Assembly (NCBI RefSeq): GCF_036850765.1
Contig: NC_089490.1
Span: 242,048,442 to 242,112,441 of the forward strand
DNA: 64,000 bases
Source of the DNA: Saccopteryx bilineata
Taxonomy: Eukaryota > Chordata > Mammalia > Chiroptera > Emballonuridae
Direction: 5' to 3'
Shown here: positions 10,479 to 21,717 of the stretch, one piece after another
How positions within the stretch are numbered: position 1 is the stretch's first letter
How the letters are laid out: the number at the start of each line of letters is the position of its first letter
Notes under the pieces: model-generated
What the model saw: the letters and a program-made list of their open reading frames with translations, nothing else
What the model was told of the DNA's origin: nothing
Database searches by the model: none
Made by a program: the position numbers and the translations under genes

Positions 10479-12954
10479 TTTATACAACCCCCCTTTAGGT
10501 GAACTCTATTCTAGGCTTCTCAATGGGATCCACCGGCCCTCCCCCCACCCTCGGGGCTTTTTCTTCAGCCTCGCTCACAGAACCAGCTGGGCTCCACACT
10601 GACCTCGGAATCAGACCCCAGTGCACCCTGGCTCCCTCCTAAGCTCTCCTGAGCAGAGCACCCATCTCTGGCCTCTGATTATGAATGTGTGGGTCTAGTT
10701 CAAACTCTGATTCAACCCCAGGGGGCTCAGATGGCATCCAACCCCAAATTAGGCACAGTGATGGGAACCATCTGCTCTTCTGTTCATGTCACACATTTGA
10801 GGACAGTGACCCAATGTCATAGTCCATAGAATCAGATTAGAAGAGAGCTTGCCATGTGGTGTTCCTGTTCCTTTTTTGGGAGACGCATTTTATGATGTGC
10901 TGAGCATTAGTCTTTTCTTCTTGCTTCTCTACATTACAGCCAAGAAGACCCCAGTGTCTGCCAGTCATCCAAGAATAAAATGGGCTGAAATCCATTTGGA
11001 TTCACATGTCCATTTCTTGGTGTGTTGTTTTGTTTTGTTTTAACTCAAAGCTCTCAAGCTCAAATTCCTATCATGAGCAAATAAACTTGCCATAATTTGT
11101 TGGACAAAAGGAGCAGAGGCATGAAGAAGTAATTCTTACACTGGAGAGTTCAACCATGGGTCTCACCCCCAGAGATGGCAATACAATGGGTCTGTTGTGA
11201 AGACAAAATTTGGCTCTGTACCAGAGACTCCAGGTGATTCTGAACAGCTGGACCACAGTTTTGAGGGGAAGTAGGTCAGAATAGTAAGAGCTGAAAATAG
11301 CTGGAGTGGGGGGAGAGAGTGCCAGGCAACCTGGGGGTCGGAGGCCCTTGTGAGGGAGAGGGCTGCGCAGTGTACAGATGTCTGAGTGGCTTAGCGCCTC
11401 CTTTGGCCCAAGGCAGCTGGAAAAGGGAAGAAAAGCTGCTATTGCGACCTCCCAGGCTCTGCCATCTCTCACCCCTCACCCTTTTAGGGCCATTCAATGC
11501 CTCCCCTGTGAGCTCAGTCTCATTCTCAGCTGCAAGAACTTGTAGTCCTGTCCACCTTCTCGCTTGGTTTCATCACCAGCCCTGCCGCCAGACTCAGACC
11601 TCATGTAATAAAACAGCATTCCTCAACTTTCTTTTTCTTGGCATCCCTCAAAATAATTTTTTAAACAATCTCAATCATTTCTAAATTGACATCTTTTTAC
11701 CACAAGTTTAAATAGTTTCAACAGATGTACTTTCCATATTTTGCCATTTTTTTAGTTGAATTGTTACATGATTCTTTTAAATGTACTGAGTGGAATCTAA
11801 CAGTTTTATGATCCAGTACTCATCACCATTCATTCATCTATTTAAAATATACATGAACAAATACTTCTTTAACAGTCACAAACTTTATAGTAATTTGTTT
11901 TCCTCTTGAACTTATATTTCATCTGATTTGACCCATACAATTTTATTGTAATGTAATTTTATTCTTGCAGGCATTTATTGACCATTATGCTTACTTTCTC
12001 TACTATAAACATATCTATAGCTATATAGAAAACTACTATAGATAGATAGATTTAGATGTTTATATATAGATATAGCGTTATAGATATATATAAAGTCTGA
12101 CATTTAATAAATTTTTAATATAATTTCCTATGACTAAAAGGATCTAAGAATAAAAAGATGTCTTCTGAACTTAGTCATAACTATAATTTTGGTAAAACTA
12201 ACAAATATATTGCAAATCATTCAGCATAAAAAGTAAACATTATTGGAAATGCATCTATAAGTGAATAGGAGTTAATCTAGATATTTCTATGGATAAATAA
12301 TGCATAATGTTAAAATAAATCTGACTTGGGCATCAATTATATTATTATTTTTCACTTTCAATATGAAGTCCTGATAAATCTTATTCATATAAACAATTAC
12401 ATGGAAATGGAAGGGGTTATGTAATAACAATGTTATTCAATTATTTGAAATCTTTCTCAGATAATTTTAATGGTGTATCAGCTGATATAACTTTAGTATC
12501 CTTGTATTTTCTTGAAGCAAAGAATCAGAAATTATATGAGTTGCAAAATGTCCATGGAGCAATCATAGAGTCATTTAATTTCTCGCACAAACACTGGTAT
12601 TTCAAATACACCTTTGGTGCTCTATAGGTTTTTATATTCTAGAGTATGCTTTCTTGATGTGGCAACAATTATTATTATTGTTCTGAGCATCTGGAAATTA
12701 ATTCCCTTAAAAATATCTTGTGGAGGATATTTATCCCCCATGTAAACTTACACCTCACTTTCGAGGCCACTGAGTTAGGATACAGTCAGATGCTTATACT
12801 GTAGACCTGAAGTGCTAATGGTCACACTGGACAGAAATTCACTTCTCTGTCACACAGAAGTTGGGGCTGGTATGGTAGCTCCTCTCCAGCTGGTCTTGAA
12901 TCTTGGTGCTCTGCAATCCCCAGGACTTGGCTCTTATATGCATGCTCACTCTCT
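10479..12954. other. No gene seen
   Basis: The 10.5-11.6 kb part is moderately GC-rich with overlapping ORFs of 60-133 codons on both strands, none with a recognisable domain. From 11.7 to 12.7 kb it is strongly AT-rich, including a (TAGA/TATA)-rich patch at about 12000-12095. I found no exon or RNA gene. Confidence 0.5.
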
Positions 12955-13163
12955 CCCTCCCCTCCAGCCCTTGGTACCACCATTCTACCCTCTTCATTTA
13001 TGAGTTCAACAATTTTTAGATTCCAAAAAGAAGTGAGATTATGCACCCTGGCTAGTTGGCTTAGTGGCAGAGCATCAGCCCGGCGTGTGGATGTTTCAGG
13101 TTCAATTCCTGGTCAGGGCACATAAGAGAATCCACCATTTGCTTCTCCACCCCTCCCCATCCC

Positions 13164-13207
<44 letters not shown>

Positions 13208-13520
13208 ATTGGTTCAAGCATAAGTGGACCCTCCACTTCAGGTGCTAAAATGTTGTGAGCATGGCCCCAGATGGGCAGAGCATCGGCCCCAGATGGGGGT
13301 TGTTGGTTGGATCCTGGTTGGGGTGCAGATGGGAGTCTTTTTCTCTCCCCTTTTCTCACTTGGAAAAGAAGAAAAAAAATTTTAAGTGAGATTATGCAGT
13401 GTTTGTCTTTTTATAGCTGACTTATTTCACTTAGTATAATGTCCTCTGGGTTCATCCATATTGTCACAAAGGGCAGTTTCCTTCTCTTTTAAGGCTAAAT
13501 AATATTCCATTGTGTATGGG
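12955..13520 (-). mobile_element. Old L1 3' fragment, minus strand, split by a SINE
   Basis: 'cccttggtaccaccattctaccctc' and 'tatgagttcaacaatttttagattcc' before the SINE, and 'gtttgtctttttatagctgacttatttcacttag' to 'aatattccattgtgtatgg' after it, are the complement of the L1 3' end. The target duplication of the SINE (13031-13045 and 13384-13398) lies inside this L1 text, so the SINE is the younger insertion. Confidence 0.75.
13046..13383 (+). mobile_element. tRNA-derived SINE with long body, plus strand
   Basis: The head CCCTGGCTAGTTGGCTTAGT and B-box-like GGTTCAATTCCTGG are followed by GGGCACATAAGAGAA, the 'gcttctccacccctcccc' segment, an expanded (TC)n run (about 13164-13206), and the 'ccccagatgggcagagcatcg' body. 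The 15-bp target duplication AAGTGAGATTATGCA flanks it exactly (13031-13045; 13384-13398). It is the same family as the copies at 24574, 42128 and 46525. Confidence 0.9.
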
Positions 13521-13762
13521 GTAACCCATAGCTCCTTCTACCTTCTCTCATACTAGATAATTAAAAATTAATTGTACAGGTAAGTTTGAAGTGATTGATT
13601 GACTGATATCTTAATGTCTTAAGGCCAGGAGTAAGAGGGATGAGAAAAGTCACAAATCCTTTTTTTTAAAAATGTCTTATTTATTGATTTTAGAGAGAAA
13701 GAGAGGAAGGGAGAGAGAGAAATATGGATTTGTTGTTCTACTTATTTATGCATTCAGTGATT

Positions 13763-14032
13763 CTTTTTTTTTTTAATAAATTTTTATTAATGGTAATGGG
13801 ATGACATTAATAAATCAGGGTACATATATTCAAAGAAAACATGTCTAGGTTATTTTGTCATTAAATTATGTTGCGTACCCCTCGCCCAAAGTCAGATTGT
13901 CCTCCGCCACCCTCTATTTAGTTCTGTGCCCCTCCCCCTCCCCCTAACTCTCTCCCTCCCTCCCTCCCATGTCCTCCCTCCCCCCACCCCTGGTAAACAC
14001 CACACTCTTGTCCATGTCTCTTAGTCTCATTT
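13763..14032 (-). other. L1-A 3'UTR with G-rich tract and tail
   Basis: After the ORF2 stop, the minus strand has a long G-rich polypurine run (complement of 13929-13992, many CCC/CCCTCCC blocks on the plus strand), capable in principle of G-quadruplex folding as in other mammalian L1 3'UTRs. A terminal ATTAATAAAAATTTATTAA-type A-rich end and poly(A) follow, adjoining the target duplication. Confidence 0.8.
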
Positions 14033-17000
14033 TTATGTTCCACCAATGTATGGAATCATGTAGTCCTTGTTTTTTTCTGATTTACTTATTTCACTCCTTA
14101 TAATGTTATCAAGATCCCACCATTTTGCTGTAAATGATCTGATGTCATCATTTCTTATGGCTGAGTAGTATTCCATAGTGTATATGTGCCACATCTTCTT
14201 TATCCAGTCTTCTATTGAAGGGCTTTTTGGTTGTTTCCATGTCTTGGCCACTGTGAACAGTGCTGCAATGAACATGGGGCTACATGTGTCTTCACGTATC
14301 AATGTTTCTGAGGTTTTGGGGTATATACCCAGTAGAGGGATTGCTGGGTCATAAGGTAGTTCTATTTGCAGTTTTTTGAGGAACCACCATACTTTCCTCC
14401 ATAATGGTTGTACTACTTTACAGTCCCACCAACAGTGAATGAGGGTTCCTTTTTCTCCACAGCCTCTCCAACATTTGCTATTACCCGTCTTGTTGATAAT
14501 AGCTAATCTAACAGGGGTGAGGTGGTATCTCATTGTAGTTTTGATTTGCATTTCTCTGATAACTAATGAAGCTGAGCATCTTTTCATATATCTGTTGGCC
14601 ATTTGTATCTCTTCCTGGGAGAAGTGTCTGTTCATGTCCTCTTCCCATTTTTTTATGGGATTGTTTGTTTGTTTGTTGTTGAGTTTTATGAGTTCTTTGT
14701 AAATTTTGGATATTAGGCCCTTATCTGAGCTGTTGTTTGAAAATATCATTTCCCATTTAGTTGGCTGTCTGTTTATTTTGATATCAGTTTCTCTTGCTGA
14801 GCAAAAACTTTTTATTCTGATGTAGTCCCATTCATTTATCTTTGCCTTCACTTCTCTTGCCATTGGAGTCAAGTTCATAAAATGTTCTTTAAAACCCAGG
14901 TCCATGATTTTAGTACCTATGTCTTCTTCTATGTACTTTATTGTTTCAGGTCTTATATTTAGGTCTTTGATCCATTTTGAATTAATTTCAGCACACGGGG
15001 ACAGGCTATAGTCGAGTTTCATTCTTTTGCATGTGGCTTTCCAGTTTTCCCAACACCATTTGTTGAAGAGGCTTTCTTTTCTCCATTGTATGTTGTTGGC
15101 CCCTTTATCAAAGATTATTTGACCATATATATGTGGTTTTATTTCTGGGCTTTCTATTCTATTCCATTGGTCTGAGTGTCTATTTTTCTGCCAATACCAT
15201 GCTGTTTTGATTATCGTGGCCCTATAATATAGTTTAAAGTCAGGTATTGTAATGCCCCCAGCTTCATTCTTTTTCCTTAGGATTGTTTTGGCTATTCGGG
15301 GTTTTTTATAGTTCCATATAAATCTGATGATTTTTTGTTCCATTTCTTTAAAAAATCTCATAGGGATTTTAATGGGAATTGCATTAAATTTGTATATTGC
15401 TTTGGGTAATATGGCCATTTTGATTATATTTATTCTTCCTATCCAAGAACAAGGAATATTTTTCCATCTCATTGTATCTTTTTCGATTTCCCTTAACAAT
15501 GCTTTGTAATTTTCATTATATAGGTCCTTTACATTCTTTGTTATGTTTATTCCTAGGTATTTTATTTTTTTTGTTGCAATCGTGAAGGGGATTATTTTTT
15601 TGAGTTCGTTTTCTAATATTTCATTGTTGGCATATAGAAAGGCTATGGACTTTTGTATGTTAATTTTGTATCCTGCGACCTTACTGTATTGGTTTATTGT
15701 TTCTAATAATCTTTTTGTGGAGTCCTTCGGGTTTTCGATGTATAGGATCATATCATCAGCAAAAAGTGATAGCTTTACTTCTTCTTTTCCGATATGGATG
15801 CCTTTTATTTCTTTGTCTTGTCTGATTGCTCTGGCCAGAACTTCTAGCACCACGTTAAATAAGAGTGGAGAGAGTGGACAACCCTGTCTTGTTCCTGATT
15901 TAAGGTAGAAAGTCCTCAGTTTTATGCCGTTTAATAGGATGTTGGCTGATGGTTTATCATATATGGCCTTTATCATGTTGAGATATTTTCCTTCTATACC
16001 CATTTTGTTGAGAGTCTTAAACATAAAATTGTGTTGTATTTTATCTAAAGCCTTTTCTGCATCTATTGATAAGATCATGTGGTTTTTGTTCTTTGTTTTG
16101 TTGATATGGTGTATTACGTTAACCGTTTTGCGTATGTTGAACCATCCTTGAGATTCTGGGATGAATCCCACTTGATCATGATGTATTATTTTTTTAATAT
16201 GTTGTTGTATTCGGTTTGCCAGTATTTTGTTTAGTATTTTAGCATCTGTATTCATTAGAGATATTGGTCTGTAGTTTTCTTTCTTTGTGCCATCCTTGCC
16301 AGGTTTTGGTATGAGGGTTATGTTGGCCTCATAAAATGTGTTTGGAAGTATTGCTTCTTCTTCAATTTTTTGGAAGACTTTGAGTAGAATAGGAACCAAG
16401 TCTTCTTTGAATGTTTGATAGAATTCACTAGTATAACCGTCTGGGCCTGGACTTTTATTTTTTGGGGAGGTTTTTAATAGTTTTTTCTATTTCCTCCCTG
16501 CTGATTGGTCTGTTTAGGCTTTCTGCTTCTTCATGACTCAGTCTAGGAAAGTTGTACTGTTCTAGGAATTTATCCATTTCTTCTAGATTGTTGTATTTGG
16601 TGGCATATAATTTTTCATAGTATTCTACAATAATTCTTTGTATATCTATGATGTCTGTGGTGATCTCTCCTCTTTCATTTTGGATTTTATTTATTTGAGT
16701 CCTGTGTCTTTTTTCCTTGGTGAGTCTTGCCAAGGGTTTGTCAATTTTGTTGATCTTTTCAAAGAACCAGCTCCTTGTTTTATTGATTTTTTCTATAGTT
16801 TTTCTGTTCTCTATTTCATTTATTTCTGCTCTGATTTTTATTATCTCCTTTCTTCGGCTGGTTTTGGGTTGTCTTTGTTCTTCTTTTTCTAGTTCCTTAA
16901 GGTGTGAAGTTAAGTGGTTTACTTCGGCTCTCTCTTGTTTGTTCATATAGGCCTGAAGTGATATGAACTTTCCTCTTATTACTGCTTTTGCTGCATCCCA

Positions 17001-17862
17001 GAGATTCTGGTATGTCGTATTTTCATTTTCATTTGTCTGTATATATCTTTTGATCTCTGCGCTTATTTCTTCTTTGACCCATTCATTTTTTAGAAGTATG
17101 TTGTTTAGTTTCCACATTTTTGTGGGTTTTTCCCCCTCTTTTTTGCAGTTGAATTCTAGTTTCAAGGCTTTATGATCAGAAAATATGCTTGGTACAATTT
17201 CAATTTTTCTAAATTTGCTGATATTGTCTTTGTGGCCCAACATATGGTCAATTCTTGAGAATGTTCCATGTACACTAGAGAAAAATGTATACTCTGTCGC
17301 TTTGGGATGAAGTGTCCTGTAGATGTCTATCATATCCAGGTGTTCTAGTATTTCGTTTAAGGCCACTATATCTTTATTGATTCTCTGTTTGGATGACCGA
17401 TCTAGAGCCGTCAGCGGTGTATTGAGGTCTCCAAGTATGATTGTATTTTTGTTAGTTTTTGTTTTAAGGTCAATAAGTAGCTGTCTTATATATTTTGGTG
17501 CTCCTTGGTTTGGTACATATATATTAAGGATTGTTATGTCTTCTTGATTCAACTTCCCCTTAATCATTATGAAATGACCATTTTTGTCTCTGAGTACTTT
17601 TTCTGTCTTGTAGTCAGCATTATTAGATATGAGTATTGCTACGCCTGCTTTTTTTTTGGGTGTTGTTTGCTTGGAGTATTGTTTTCCAGCCTTTCACTTT
17701 GAATTTGTTTTTATCCTTTTTGCTTAGATGTGTTTCTTGTAGGCAGCATATAGTTGGATTTTCTTTTTTAATCCATTCTGCTACTCTGTGTCTTTTTATT
17801 GGTAAGTTTAATCCATTTACATTTAGTGTAATTATTGACACTTGTGGGTTCCCTACTGCCAT
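14033..17862 (-). pseudogene. L1-A ORF2 (endonuclease/reverse transcriptase), two frameshifts
   Basis: ORF2p nicks target DNA and reverse-transcribes L1 RNA. The start ATG is at 17862 (product begins MAVGNPQVSIITLNVNGLN). Three frame segments remain: 17862-17623 (N-terminal endonuclease, with QETHL), 17567-16455 (rest of endonuclease with GDLNTPL and SDHKAL, then linker), and 16399-14033 (RT and C-terminus, 788 codons). RT shows [20 protein letters not shown] and the catalytic FADD at 15763-15752. The C-terminal CX3CX7HX4C motif is at 14473-14420. Both breaks are single-base gains in homopolymers relative to L1-B/C: nine A instead of eight near 17650, and six instead of five near 16455. Otherwise the coding text is open to the normal end, so the element is recently dead or the indels are assembly errors. 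Confidence 0.93.
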
Positions 17863-18092
17863 TTTATAAATTGCTTTCTGCTAGTTTTGTATCTAGTTTG
17901 ATTCTTCTCTTTTGTTTTTCTATCATTTGTTTTTGTTTGTTTGTGTTCCATACTTCTTTCCTCTGTTGCTACCTTTTTTAAGTCAAGTGTTTTTGTGGTG
18001 GTTTTTTCAAGGGTGGTTACCATTAAGTAATGAAAAGGGTACCTACCATATTCATTGTAGTACCCTATCTTATAAGTATTTCTGCACTTCAT
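17853..18092 (-). other. L1-A inter-ORF 79-codon ORF overlapping ORF2 start
   Basis: An ATG-initiated ORF of 79 codons lies wholly in the spacer between ORF1 and ORF2. Its stop TAG falls inside the first codons of ORF2 (ATGGCAGTAG: ATG of ORF2, then TAG of this ORF). Equivalent ORFs of exactly 79 codons are at 29280-29519 and 59271-59510. The predicted peptide is Lys/Thr/Glu-rich without a recognised domain. I count 51 of 79 residues the same as in L1-B. Whether it is translated is unknown; see findings for the argument against protein-level selection. Confidence 0.5.
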
Positions 18093-18187
18093 CGTCCTTT
18101 GCTACTGTTAATCTCCATCCTCTCCCCCCTTTTTTTCCTTTGTTGTCACAGTTTAAGTTTGGTTTTATTGTGTTCTTGGTGGAGCTG

Positions 18188-19174
18188 TTACTTGTGGTGT
18201 TGTTTTCTTTTGTTCTTTGAATCTGGTTGGAAAACCCCCTTTAGTATTTCCTGGAGTGGGGGCTTTCTGTTGATAAATTCTCTCATCTTTCCTGTATTTG
18301 TGAATGTTTTTATATCTCCTTCATACTTGAAGGATAGCTTTGATGGGTATAGTATTCTTGGCTGAAAGTTCCTCTCTTTCAGGGCTTTAAATATTGGGGT
18401 CCACTCTCTTCTAGCTTGTAGAGTTTCTGCTGAGAAATCTGATGATAATCTAATAGGCCTTCCTTTATATGTTGTACTCTTCTTTTCCCTGGCTGCCTTG
18501 AGAATTTTTTCTTTGTCATTGGTTTGTGTCATCTTTATTATGATGTGCCTTGGAGTGGGTTTGTTGGGGTTAAGAAAACTCGGTGTTCTGTTTGCTTCTT
18601 GAATTTGAGGCTTTAGGTCTTTCCACAGGCTTGGGAAGTTCTTGTCTATTATTTGTTTGAGTATATTCTCCATTCCATTTTCTTTCTCTTCTCCCTCTGA
18701 TATACCTATTATTCTTATGTTATTCTTTCTGATGGAGTCAGACAATTCCTCTAGGGCTTTCTCGTTTTTTATTATTTTTGAGTCTCTTTCTTCTTCTCTC
18801 TGTTGTGCCTGAAGTTGTTTGTCTTCTATTTCACTAATCCTATCTTCAATCTGGGCTGTTCTGTTAGCTAAGCTTGTTACCTCATTGTGAATTGAGTTTT
18901 TCATTTCTGTTTGATTTGTTTTAATAGTTTCAATTTCCTTGGTAATATATTCTTTGTGTTCATTGAGTTGTTTTCTGAGCTCCCTAAATTGCCTTTCTGT
19001 GTTTTCTTGTATATCTCTGAGTATTTTTAAGATTTCTATTTTAAATTCTCTGTCATTTAGCTCCAAGGCTTCCAATATGTTAAGTCTTTTCTCCATAGAT
19101 TTTTCCACATCTATTTGTGTTACCTCTCTTTCTTTTGTATCCATAATATTCGATTTCCTCTTTCTTATTGGCAT
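18188..19174 (-). CDS. L1-A ORF1 protein (RNA-binding chaperone), intact
   Basis: ORF1p trimerises, coats L1 RNA and acts as a nucleic-acid chaperone in cytoplasmic RNPs. This 328-codon ORF is open from the ATG at 19174. By motif order it has a basic N-terminus, a long coiled coil (about residues 35-145, heptad-like with IQENTERQFRELRKQLNEH), an RRM starting at NNIRIIGISEGEE, and a C-terminal domain with TPRHIIIKMTQ, YKGRPIRLSSDFSAETLQAR and RREW. Length is close to the 338 residues of the human protein. The start is supported by the same MP[I/L]RKRK opening in all three elements. It is more diverged from L1-B/C than these are from each other. Confidence 0.92.
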   Translation of the reverse strand: MPIRKRKSNIMDTKEREVTQIDVEKSMEKRLNILEALELNDREFKIEILKILRDIQENTERQFRELRKQLNEHKEYITKEIETIKTNQTEMKNSIHNEVTSLANRTAQIEDRISEIEDKQLQAQQREEERDSKIIKNEKALEELSDSIRKNNIRIIGISEGEEKENGMENILKQIIDKNFPSLWKDLKPQIQEANRTPSFLNPNKPTPRHIIIKMTQTNDKEKILKAAREKKSTTYKGRPIRLSSDFSAETLQARREWTPIFKALKERNFQPRILYPSKLSFKYEGDIKTFTNTGKMREFINRKPPLQEILKGVFQPDSKNKRKQHHK

Positions 19175-21617
19175 CTGAGGGTGGTCTTGTTGATAGCACT
19201 AATTAGAATTAATAAAGAGGAAAAAGTAAAAAAAAAAAAAAAAAGAAAAGGTAAAACACCCCACAAAAAAAACCAGTAATAATTTATTATTTCCCCCTTT
19301 TTCTTTCTTCTCTTTCCCTCCTCTCCCCTCCTCAGGGAAATATCGTGCCTATAATGGAGGGCGTGATTTGGGGTGAAGAGTTCAAGGGGCAAAAAAAGGG
19401 AGTAGGGACCTACTAAATGCAAAAAAAAAAAAAAAAAAAAGGAAGAAAATTTTAGACAAGCATAAGATGATTTGCTTGTAAGTGATGGTCAACTAAGAGA
19501 TATAATGAGAGGGATAAGGGGGAACCAGAAAAAAGGACCAAAAAAAGAATAATAAAGAAGAAAAAAATAAAAATAATAAGTAAAAATCTGTTGTATTAAG
19601 TGGAGCGAAGACTAAATACAATTGAGACCTTGGGTTGGGAGGACCCAAAATGCCACAAAAATAAACAAACAAGAAAAAAACAAAAACAAAAGCAAAAAAG
19701 AAAAATAAAGCCAAAAAAAGCCTTGAGTCCCAAATTAACTAATTTGTTCGTGATTGAGGATTAAATGGGAGGAAAGTAAAACGAGAAAAGAAAAAACGAA
19801 TAGAAAGGAAAAAATAAGAAAAAGAGAAAAATGAAGGAAGAAATAAAAAAGGAAGAGAAAAAAACTAAATAAAGCAAATAAAAAAAAAACAAAAGAGGAG
19901 AGAGTGAGAGTTAAGTGTTTTGGAGTATAACCTTAAAGGAGGGTGAGGATGAAGAAGAGAAATAAAATGTAACAGTTATGGGTAGTGTAGTTCAAGAAAA
20001 GGGAAGCATAAGATGGGCAGAGAATACAAGGACCGAGGTGGAGGAAATAAAGGCAATAAGATAGAAGAAACAAACAACAACAAAAAAAAAATTAGTGGAA
20101 CAAGTTGTAAAGTCTGTGGATTTTTCTTGATTTTGAGAGGTTAACTTCTTCCTTTTTCTTTTCTCTCCTTCTTCCTGGTCGGTGACTCTGTACCCCGGGC
20201 TCTGCCCCTGTGTCACACTTAGGTAGGGATTTGCAGTTGATGGGATTCTATGGCAATGTCATATAATTGGCTTTAGTCTTGCTGGTAGTCAAGGCTTGTT
20301 GGCGTTTGCAGGGTCCAACGATGAGAGAGTTTGCTTTCCTGGAGTCTCTCTCCTAGTCCCCCCTTCCTGAATTAGCAGCCTGGTGATCCAGCTATAAGGC
20401 TGCAACTGCTTCTGCCTGGGGAGTAAGAGGCTCAAAGAGCTGGGAAATCCCCACTCTATCCCCACTCAGTGCAAGGCTTTGGGAAAGGCTCTGGCAGTCA
20501 GGGCCTCCAGTGTAATCAGGCGGGGGTGGGAGTCAATTGTTGTCAAGGTGACTGTTCAGCGCCTAGCATTCAGTTGGACCTCTCAACCCAGGCTTTCCAC
20601 ACTTTGTAGCCTGTTTTGGCTGGGAAGAAGAGGCACTAGTCTCTGCTTGCGACTAGTGTAGTATAGATCTTATTATCTGCCAAGTCCCTCTTGTTAGCGT
20701 TTATCCCTGAATATGGAGGCTCTATCAATCAGAAGTTGCCCCCGCCCCTTTAGCGAGAGGCACTAAAAAATATCACGCCTCTTGTCTTGGGTCGCTGAAC
20801 TGAGAGAGATCTTATCAAATTAGAACCGAGGGTGTGCAGATTTCATGGGTTAAGCTAATTTCAGTGATTGGGTCGCAGCTGTGCTCCCAAAGGTATTTTA
20901 GGCTGCCTGCGCGCGCCCCTCCCCCAACGCTTGATTGTTAGCTTGAATGGCTGGGTGAGGTGCCCCGCCCATGGAGAGAATCTCCCAAGTAGAAGACCAC
21001 CCTGGTGCCTCTCCCGCTTGCCCTGCCGCTGGCGGCTGGATCGCACCAGGTGCAGGATAATGGGGCACCCTGGGTGTGCGGGCCAGTAGGGCGCTCTGGG
21101 CGTGTGGAATGCCCAGGGCACGCGTGCGAATGGGGTGCTCCGGGCACCGGTGGCTGGCGACTCTCACTCGCAGTGCGTGGGACGCTGGGAACGTTAGCGG
21201 TGCTCGCTCTGCAACCGGACCGGGCGCGCGCCCGCGGCTGCTCGCGGCTCCCGAGTGTGGGCGGTGCTCGCTCTGCAACCGGACAGGGCACGCTGGTGGC
21301 TGCTCCCGCTCCGGGGTGTAGGCGGTGCTCGCTCTGCAATCGTACCGGGCGTGCACCCGCGGCTGCTCGCGGCTCCCGAGTGTGGGCTGACTCACCACAG
21401 GCGCACTCCCTCGCGGCTTGAATGAACGTCGCTGCTGTAGCTTCCTCCACACCCTCGTCTCTCAGATTCAAGTGATAACAGTCCTTTCGCTTTCAGTTCG
21501 TGTGGAACTCCGGAATGCTCCGAGGATAAATTTTTCTGTTTCTAGTTGATAAATTTGTTGTGATTTAGGGGAGATCTGTCGGACGCGCTGCTCACGGCGC
21601 CATTTCCGTGACGTCAC
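19175..21617 (-). promoter_or_regulatory. L1-A 5'UTR/promoter, GC-repeat type
   Basis: About 2.44 kb lies between the element's 5' end and ORF1. The outermost bases contain TGACGTCA (21616-21609, a CRE palindrome) and, five bases on, ATGGC (21603-21599, YY1-like). A CpG-rich block at about 20880-21480 follows and includes three tandem 61-64-bp repeats. The inner part (about 20140-20500) is homologous to L1-B/C, with 'cagagtcaccgaccaggaag' and 'cccagctctttgagcctctta'. The innermost 800 bp is pyrimidine-rich on the sense strand. Promoter activity is inferred from position and composition only. Confidence 0.75.
21197..21388 (-). repeat. Tandem 61-64-bp repeats in the L1-A 5'UTR
   Basis: The unit starts (plus strand) GCGGTGCTCGCTCTGCAA at 21197, 21261 and 21322, followed each time by a C/G-rich body of the CCGCGGCTGCTCGCGGCTCC type. 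Spacings are 64 and 61 bases; the middle unit is the most diverged. No equivalent is present in the L1-B or L1-C 5'UTR. Confidence 0.9.
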
Positions 21618-21717
21618 TCAGTGATTAATTCTTGTATGTGTCATCACTGGGGATTGAACCCATAACTTGATGTATCAGGACAACTTTCTAATCAACAGAG
21701 CTACTCCGCCTGGGCCA

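Larger units (their letters stand above)
13763..21617 (-). mobile_element. L1-A: near-full-length LINE-1, minus strand
   Basis: This 7.86-kb element reads right to left: 5'UTR about 21617-19175, ORF1 19174-18188, spacer 18187-17863, ORF2 17862-14033 (two frameshifts), 3'UTR and A-rich tail ending at 13763. The target duplication is TCAGTGATT (exact 9 bp, 13754-13762 and 21618-21626; 12 bp with one mismatch). The inferred nick GATT/AATT on the plus strand fits the L1 endonuclease preference for TTTT/AA-like sites. It is clearly diverged from L1-B and L1-C in both UTR and coding parts, and represents a different subfamily. Confidence 0.95.
13660..21717 (-). mobile_element. Ves-like SINE, minus strand, split by L1-A
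   Basis: Left part 13660-13762 reads 'aaaaatgtcttatttattgattttagagagaaagagag'. The right part, 21618-21717, reads 'cactggggattgaacccataac...gagctactccgcctgggcc'. Together they are the complement of a Ves-type tRNA-SINE: tail on the left, tRNA head on the right. L1-A (13763-21617) sits between them with a short target duplication, so this SINE predates L1-A. Confidence 0.75.

Noticed and set aside
11071..11684. ORFs of 121 and 133 codons on opposite strands
   Set aside because: No domain, no conserved motif and no clear splice-site framing; strand-overlapping ORFs in moderately GC-rich DNA are common by chance.
20898..21471. Two overlapping sense-strand ORFs (177 and 184 codons) in the L1-A 5'UTR
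   Set aside because: They lie in different frames over the GC-rich tandem repeats, where stop codons are rare. The repeat period (64, 61) is not a multiple of three, and L1-B/C have nothing similar.
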